DNA from: Apiospora phragmitis | Lineage: Eukaryota; Ascomycota; Sordariomycetes; Amphisphaeriales; Apiosporaceae | Reading direction: 5' to 3' | Assembly (NCBI GenBank): GCA_038363925.1 | Contig: JAQQWL010000011.1 | Coordinates: 1,178,001-1,242,000, forward strand | DNA: 64,000 nt | Part shown: positions 58,901-64,000 of the stretch, piece by piece | Position numbering within the stretch: position 1 is the stretch's first letter | Layout: each line of letters starts with the position of its first letter | The notes under the pieces: model-generated | Databases searched by the model: none | Seen by the model: only the letters and a program-made list of their open reading frames with translations | What the model was told of the DNA's origin: nothing | Made by a program: the position numbers and the translations under genes

Positions 58901-58972
58901 ACATCCAGGCCAGCCTTGGAGTTTAGCTGTACATACCAGCGTGGACATTTTTGCTTGGAGGGATCGAACATT
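51721..58972. other. 7.25 kb non-coding region between divergent genes
   Basis: The largest gap in the window, bounded by divergent genes, so both promoters lie within it. A GA repeat sits at 52922-52949. Short open frames have no recognisable domain. From about 57,700 onward the + strand is pyrimidine-rich and likely forms the long Puf3 leader; it contains a 228-codon open frame (57950-58633) with no visible domain. No transposon protein, tRNA or 5S gene was seen. Confidence 0.5.
52922..52949. repeat. (AG)n microsatellite
   Basis: Fourteen uninterrupted AG dinucleotides in the long gap between the small membrane protein gene and Puf3. Confidence 0.9.
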
Positions 58973-61931
58973 ATGGCGACTGCTGTAAGTACCTGCCCAT
59001 GTGTGTTGCCTTGGGGATACTTGCGCCCTTTCTAATCAGTGCCTCACACATAACAGTCATTCCAGGCCCCCAGTCGATACAATACATTTGGCAGCGTGGG
59101 CGCCAAACCGCCAACTACAGATAAGATGTCGCAAGGCTCTGGGAAGCCTTTCACGGACACGACGTGGCGCTCTGATAGTATATGGGCGAACAAGTTCGGA
59201 AGCGCGTTTCCTACACAAAGGGACGCAACAGGGTCTCGAGGTAAAAAAACATAAAGCCCGCAGATTTTATAGTGACTGGAAATTTGGCTAAACATGAGGT
59301 AGTAGGCTCCGATGAAGTCTCGCCAACAGCACCTTCGGGATCCGCCCAGCTTAACCACCTATCCGAGGCTGAACCCCGGGTGCCCAGCAGCGGACCGCGC
59401 GGTGGCTTCTGGAACAGCCAAGATGCAGCTTCGGGGAACACCTCGCCAAGCATAACGCGAGACAATATGGTGGATTCCCAATACTTTGGTTCCCGTTCTG
59501 CTGTTGGTCAGAACGGAAACTCGCTTTCGGGCCTGTCAAAGTCGCAGACAAGACTCAATCCCTCGTCGGTCCCATTCAACAACTCCCCTATGTTTGGGGG
59601 CGACCTGGACAATATGCAATTTCCACCACAGACAAAATACTCGTTCGACCAGTCTACTGCTTCGTTCCATCGTGGGTCCCAGGATCAAGGTTTTGCGAAC
59701 CCGCGCTTAGGTCGCGAAAGTGGTGGTCTTCTAAACTCGCGATCATCGGATCTCGGCCAACAAGCGTCAGGGGCAATGCCGCAGTATTCTTTTGATGCAT
59801 CCATCGCCAATAATGCTGCTTTGAACTCGAACCGGCCAGCAATGACGCACCAATCAATTTCGTACCCGTTGAACGGCGTTTCTCAGCGAGGCCGCAATGG
59901 TGCCGACCAAGATATGGCCACTTTATTCAAGAACACGTTGTCTTTGGATGATTCTTACGAGACCGGCCCCCACGGCTATGGCAATCCCGGCATGCCCTTG
60001 AACCCCGGGTCCCAACAGTGGTCTCAAGAGTACGAGAACTCCGGGCGCCCTTTTGGAACTGGCTACCCACAAGATAGTTTCGCCGACCAGGTTCCTGGGG
60101 CATACTACGGTTCCAAGAGGGGCTCGGTGGACCGCAACTCTCCTGCAAGCGTGCATCGGACCGGCTTCAATAGCCCTCGCTTTGCTCCCGGCCCGAATCC
60201 TCGATCGGATGCGTACCTGAGTAGGCCTGGCTCTTCTCGCAATTCGGTTCTCGGACAGGATATTGATCGTCCACAAGGTTCTTCGCAATATGTGTCTCAG
60301 AACCCGCAGTTCTACCCTAGCAACCAATACTACAGCTCAAATGTCACTTCACAGTATGGCCCTCAGCCTACTCACTACGACATATACGGCCAGAACGCGG
60401 GGTACAGAAACCCAATGTCGATGCCGCAGTACGGCATGCCGATGAATACTTATTTGACTGGTATGAACGCCCCAGCTCGGTCCAGCAGAGATACAGATCC
60501 GGGAAGAGGTGTTCGCAGTCAAACGCTTGAGGAGTTCAGGGCCAACAATAAGTCGAGTAAGCGCTATGATCTAAAGGTAAGACTAATTTGAAACACCACT
60601 GTTGGTAACCACGAGGCTGATTGTGTGTATTAGGACATCTACGACCATATTGTTGAATTCAGCGGAGATCAACATGGGTCACGTTTCATTCAGGAAAAGC
60701 TTCAGACGGCGAACAGTGACGAGAAGGACCAAGTTTTCCGGGAAATCGAAGCCAATGCTCTGCAGCTGATGAAAGATGTCTTCGGCAATTATGTCATACA
60801 GAAGTTCTTTGAGCACGGCAACCAGGTGCAGAAGAAAATCATTGCCGGCAAGATGAAAGGCAAAGTCGCCGAATTGTCGACACAGATGTACGCTTGCCGC
60901 GTTGTTCAAAAGGTCAGTTCTGTTCTGTCGCCGCTATGCTGAGTTGATACTAACAAACGATAGGCATTGGAGCATGTACTGGTTGAGCAGCAGGAAGAGA
61001 TTGTGGAGGAGCTCAAGCCCGACATCATGCGGATCGTCAAGGATCAGAATGGCAATCACGTGGTGCAAAAGATTATTTCCATGGTCCCCCGGATGTGCAT
61101 ACCATTCATGATGAACGCTTTCCGCGGTCATGTCCATTCTCTGGCTGCCCACAACTACGGATGTCGGGTGATCCAGCGCATGCTTGAGCAGGGCACAGAG
61201 ACTGAGAGAAGAGAGCTCATGGATGAGGTTCACTCATGTATCCCGCATCTCATCTCCGACCAATTCGGCAACTATGTTGCTCAACACATCGTCGTTCAGG
61301 GATCCACCGAAGATAGATCGAGGATCATTCGTCTCGTTGTAGACGAACTGATCAGCCTATCTAAGCACAAGTTCGCATCAAACGTTGTCGAGAAGTGTAT
61401 TGAATACGGCACACTCGAGGATCGCAAGGCCATTAGGATCAAACTTACGACGCCTTCTTCCGACGGCACCAGCCCTTTGCAGGCAATGATGAGAGACCAG
61501 TTTGGTAACTACGTCATCCGTGAGTATATCCTTTGGTGAACCTGATGCAGGCTATTAACTAACATGCTTCATTAGAAAAAATGCTGAAGACCCTGAAAGG
61601 CAAGGACCGCGCCTCTTTTGTTACACATTTGACCCCTGAAGTGGAGTCGGCGAAGAAGAATGCTCCCAGTCGCCAGGTCACTGCTGTCGAGGGCTTGATT
61701 AACAATCCTGACGAAATCGACCCTTCCACGCCTGGCTTACAACTTGATGTTAACTCAGCTTCACCAACGCCGGGTCTCACAACAGAGCACAATAGTCCTG
61801 ACAGCAGCAGCCCGCCCAGCACCAATTCTAGTGCGGAGGAAGAGGTCGCAGATGACCATTCCAGGGCCAAAATTACAGCGGCTGACGGTCAGCCTCATCT
61901 AGTCGTCCAAGTAGATGAAGCTGAGCGATAG
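58973..61931 (+). CDS. PUF3: Puf3-type Pumilio RNA-binding protein, intact
   Basis: Cytoplasmic mRNA regulator that binds UGUANAUA-type elements; the yeast Puf3 relative controls decay of transcripts for mitochondrial proteins. Six exons: 58973-58984, 59057-59240, 59306-60576, 60634-60912, 60964-61519, 61576-61931 (885 aa, all phases agree). The first exon encodes only MATA. Residues 5-488 are low-complexity and rich in Ser, Asn, Gly and Gln. Eight PUM repeats begin at about 490 ([20 protein letters not shown]). Their recognition tripeptide contexts are, in order, SRFIQ, NYVIQ, CRVVQ, NHVVQ, CRVIQ, NYVAQ, SNVVE and NYVIQ, exactly the set expected for the classical UGUANAUA code. The last repeat is cut by the final intron. 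A 119-codon acidic Ser/Pro tail follows. The frame is fully clean. Confidence 0.95.
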
Positions 61932-63325
61932 AATGGATCCTATTAGCTCCTGCTGTCCATGGTTTTTCTCGAGACATCCTGGACTACATGAGCATGGGGA
62001 GTACGTGGTAGTCATCGCCTTGGCTCTTCAGGAAAGCTGCCCGACATCGCCAAATATATCATGGAATCCTTCGCACAGACTGGATGCAAGTACATCTGGT
62101 CTGGTCTTCCGAGGATTTGATCCCATAATAACCAGCGTCTCTCGTTTTCGGCCCGGACAGTTGAAACTGCAGCTGCGTCGTCAAGAAACCGAGCGGCCTT
62201 CGTTCTATACCCTGGCACATAATGGCTTCTCGGTTCATACGGTCTGTTCTTTATACATGGGTATTTACACATCTTCACATATTGCCTGGACATTGCGCCA
62301 TGTTCATCACGTCACACATATTTACGGTTTGTCAACCACGAGACTCTTCACTACGAGCTTCATGTCTCCTGAGGGAGTTTTTCAAGGAGGAGCATGGCGA
62401 AGGAAATTCATCTGGGCACAAAGGCGCGAACGGGTTCTTGTACTTGACTTTCTCCTGCGTGTATTTTTGCTGGGATTTCACTTGGACACAATGAGTCGCG
62501 GAAAACATGACCATGCGCAAATACGGCAAAGGGTTTCGGAATGGACAAAAAAGGGAACAGGCGCATATATTTTCGGCCCGGTTTTGGGGTATGGGTTCAC
62601 GGCGTTCCTGTTGTTATGCTTTTTCGTGAGAGAGGGTGCACCAGCCAAACCCATAACGGCGAACCACTAAGAAGCGTAGAATGCTTTCTTGCAGAAGAAG
62701 AGAAGGGAAGAAAGAAAAGAGACGCTCTGGGGGTTGTTCCATTTATCCTCAGGCTGACGGCATTTTAGAGACAGACAAATAGAGAGAGGGAGAGACGGCC
62801 AATGTCTACATAGTGTGTGCACCTTTTTGCTTCAACTCGATCAAATACAACTGATCCATTAGGACTTCTTCGCAGTGAATCCGTCATAGCTGGATTGGCT
62901 TTGTCTTTACAGCTGGTTTATACTTGCATGTTAACTTTGTCGGTATATGATGTATCAACAGAAGAATAGTACAGGGCGATACATACCTAAGAAAGGAGGG
63001 CTCGAGTCAGTTCCTCTCTCTTACTTGCCGAGAGTCATTTCACCTCTAGAATAATAAAAACCGACAAGTCAAGAACATAATAATAGACAGCTAAGGACAT
63101 TATCTATATATTTGCAGAATAACATGCTCAATCTCTCCCAAGATATTATATCATACCGCTATACGCAAAAAGCTAAAACTCCCCCGGAATCGTGGAATGC
63201 TCAGTCTGCCCCCTTATTATTATTCTTCTTCTCTCGTAATTACTTATACAATCTCATTGACAGAAAAAGTGCCCTTCATTCTCTATTGCAATTCCACCTC
63301 ATCGTCATCGTCATCTTCATCTTCT
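61932..63325. other. convergent intergenic region PUF3/RS protein
   Basis: Holds the 3' flanks of two genes that point toward each other. A 251-codon frame (61915-62670) overlaps the end of Puf3 in another frame and has no domain; I treat it as 3' UTR. A run of TCATCG/TCATCT hexamers at about 63298-63325 abuts the stop codon of the RS gene. Confidence 0.55.
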
Positions 63326-64000
63326 TTATCGTTCCTCCTGTTTAACACTCGCCCGGCTGCGACTACTTCCCCGCCCCCCACTGCTATGTCGCTGCCGCTT
63401 ACTATTAAGACCCCCCACGGGCGCGCCGCCCCCACCATCGTCCTGGCTCACCACGCTGCTATACCGTCTCCGCTTGCCCACAGGCGCCCCACCGTCGGGG
63501 CTCGGCGACCGGCTGACGGTGCTGTGCCGGCGCTTGCGCGGGGCGCCGCCGCCGCTGCTCGCGCTGCTCGTGTTTCGCCGCCGCCGCCGGCCCGGGAGGG
63601 GGCTGACAGACCGCGACACGGGGCATCCGCGACGTGGTGGCGCGGGCGAAGGGGAGCGTGAAGCTGCTCCCCCGACGAACCGGCTGTCGGCGTGGCGACG
63701 GGCTGGCCGAGTAAGAATCGCGTCGGCCACGGGCATGGGCGCCGTTGTTGCGGGGAGGCGGACTGCGCGAAACCGAAGGGGGTGTAGGATCGAGAGCGAG
63801 ACCGGGAAAAACTATGCGATCGGCTACTGTAGGAGCGAGCCCTCACGGGAGCCTTCCCATGGACGGGGGTGCGCGACCGACTTCTAGACCGCGAGTAACT
63901 GTCATCACGGCGGCCACGACGCGGCGGCGGGCTGGCTGAATAAGAGTCCCTGCGTGGAGCCTTGCGGGGAGGAGGGCTCCGTGATACGTCCCGAGACCTC
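63326..64000 (-). CDS. RS-rich protein C-terminus, partial (5' part beyond the window)
   Basis: The end of a serine/arginine-rich protein whose start lies to the right of the window. The visible segment is a dense RS domain: SRSPPPRKAPRRDSYSASPP, then DSYSRSRSRSRTPVHGKAP, RARSYSSRSHSFSRSRSRSY, SRSPSPAPPRR, GRRRRRNTSS, RKRRHSTVSRSPSPDGG and a C-terminus ending ASVKQEER. Such tails occur in splicing factors, PWI-domain SRRM1-like proteins and nuclear cyclophilins; without the N-terminal domain I cannot choose. The frame shifts at a G5 run at 63778-63782 (one extra base would explain it) and again near 63660-63690. The RSP and SPSP repeat pattern continues across both shifts, so they probably reflect indels rather than separate genes. 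Local GC content is high. Confidence 0.7.

Noticed and set aside
61915..62670. 251-codon open frame after Puf3
   Set aside because: It overlaps the last codons of Puf3 in another frame, has no domain, and lies where the Puf3 3' UTR must be.

Overview
The window is nuclear DNA of a filamentous ascomycete (Pezizomycotina, probably Sordariomycetes). Evidence: short GT-AG introns of about 50-130 bp with CTRAC-like branch sites, a fungal Zn(II)2Cys6 regulator, a Pmd1-type full-length ABC transporter, a DUF7729-like GPI-anchored protein, and fungal forms of Bre1, Rad23, Gpi13 and Puf3. No rRNA, recognisable tRNA, CRISPR, bacterial gene or transposon protein was seen.

Layout, left to right: GABA transaminase (-, 1034-2649); intron-rich GH35 beta-galactosidase (-, 4049-7855); a 6.7 kb non-coding stretch; a four-TM fungal protein of unknown function (+, 14583-16000); Rad23 (+, 17522-19292); TFIIIB subunit Bdp1 (-, 20323-22451); E3 ligase Bre1 (+, 23537-26115); SARAF homologue (-, 26760-27707); ABCB multidrug transporter (+, 30282-34423); DUF7729-like GPI-anchored protein (+, 37930-39011); Gpi13 (-, 40707-43921); a regulator with two zinc clusters (+, 45841-48951); a small LPxY membrane protein (-, 51223-51720); a 7.25 kb non-coding stretch; Puf3 (+, 58973-61931); and the C-terminal RS tail of a splicing-type protein running off the right edge (-, 63326-64000).

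The genes are mostly unrelated housekeeping functions (GABA shunt, ubiquitin/proteasome, Pol III transcription, H2B ubiquitination, GPI anchor synthesis, mRNA decay), with two surface or efflux proteins, a secreted glycosidase and one specific regulator. I see no metabolite cluster, and I do not claim a new system.

The most striking property is sequence quality or gene integrity. Nine of the fourteen complete or partial genes outside the intact set carry +1 or -1 shifts, often in or beside G/C runs. Adding or removing exactly those bases returns every complete gene to a multiple of three and to its family's usual length. Two genes (ABC transporter, Bdp1) also have an in-frame stop whose codon is one C-to-T change from a Gln codon. 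Bre1, SARAF, the regulator, the small membrane protein and Puf3 are clean. Unpolished assembly is the simplest explanation for the indels; the nonsense codons are less easily explained that way. The best biological lead is the regulator with tandem Zn2Cys6 clusters.
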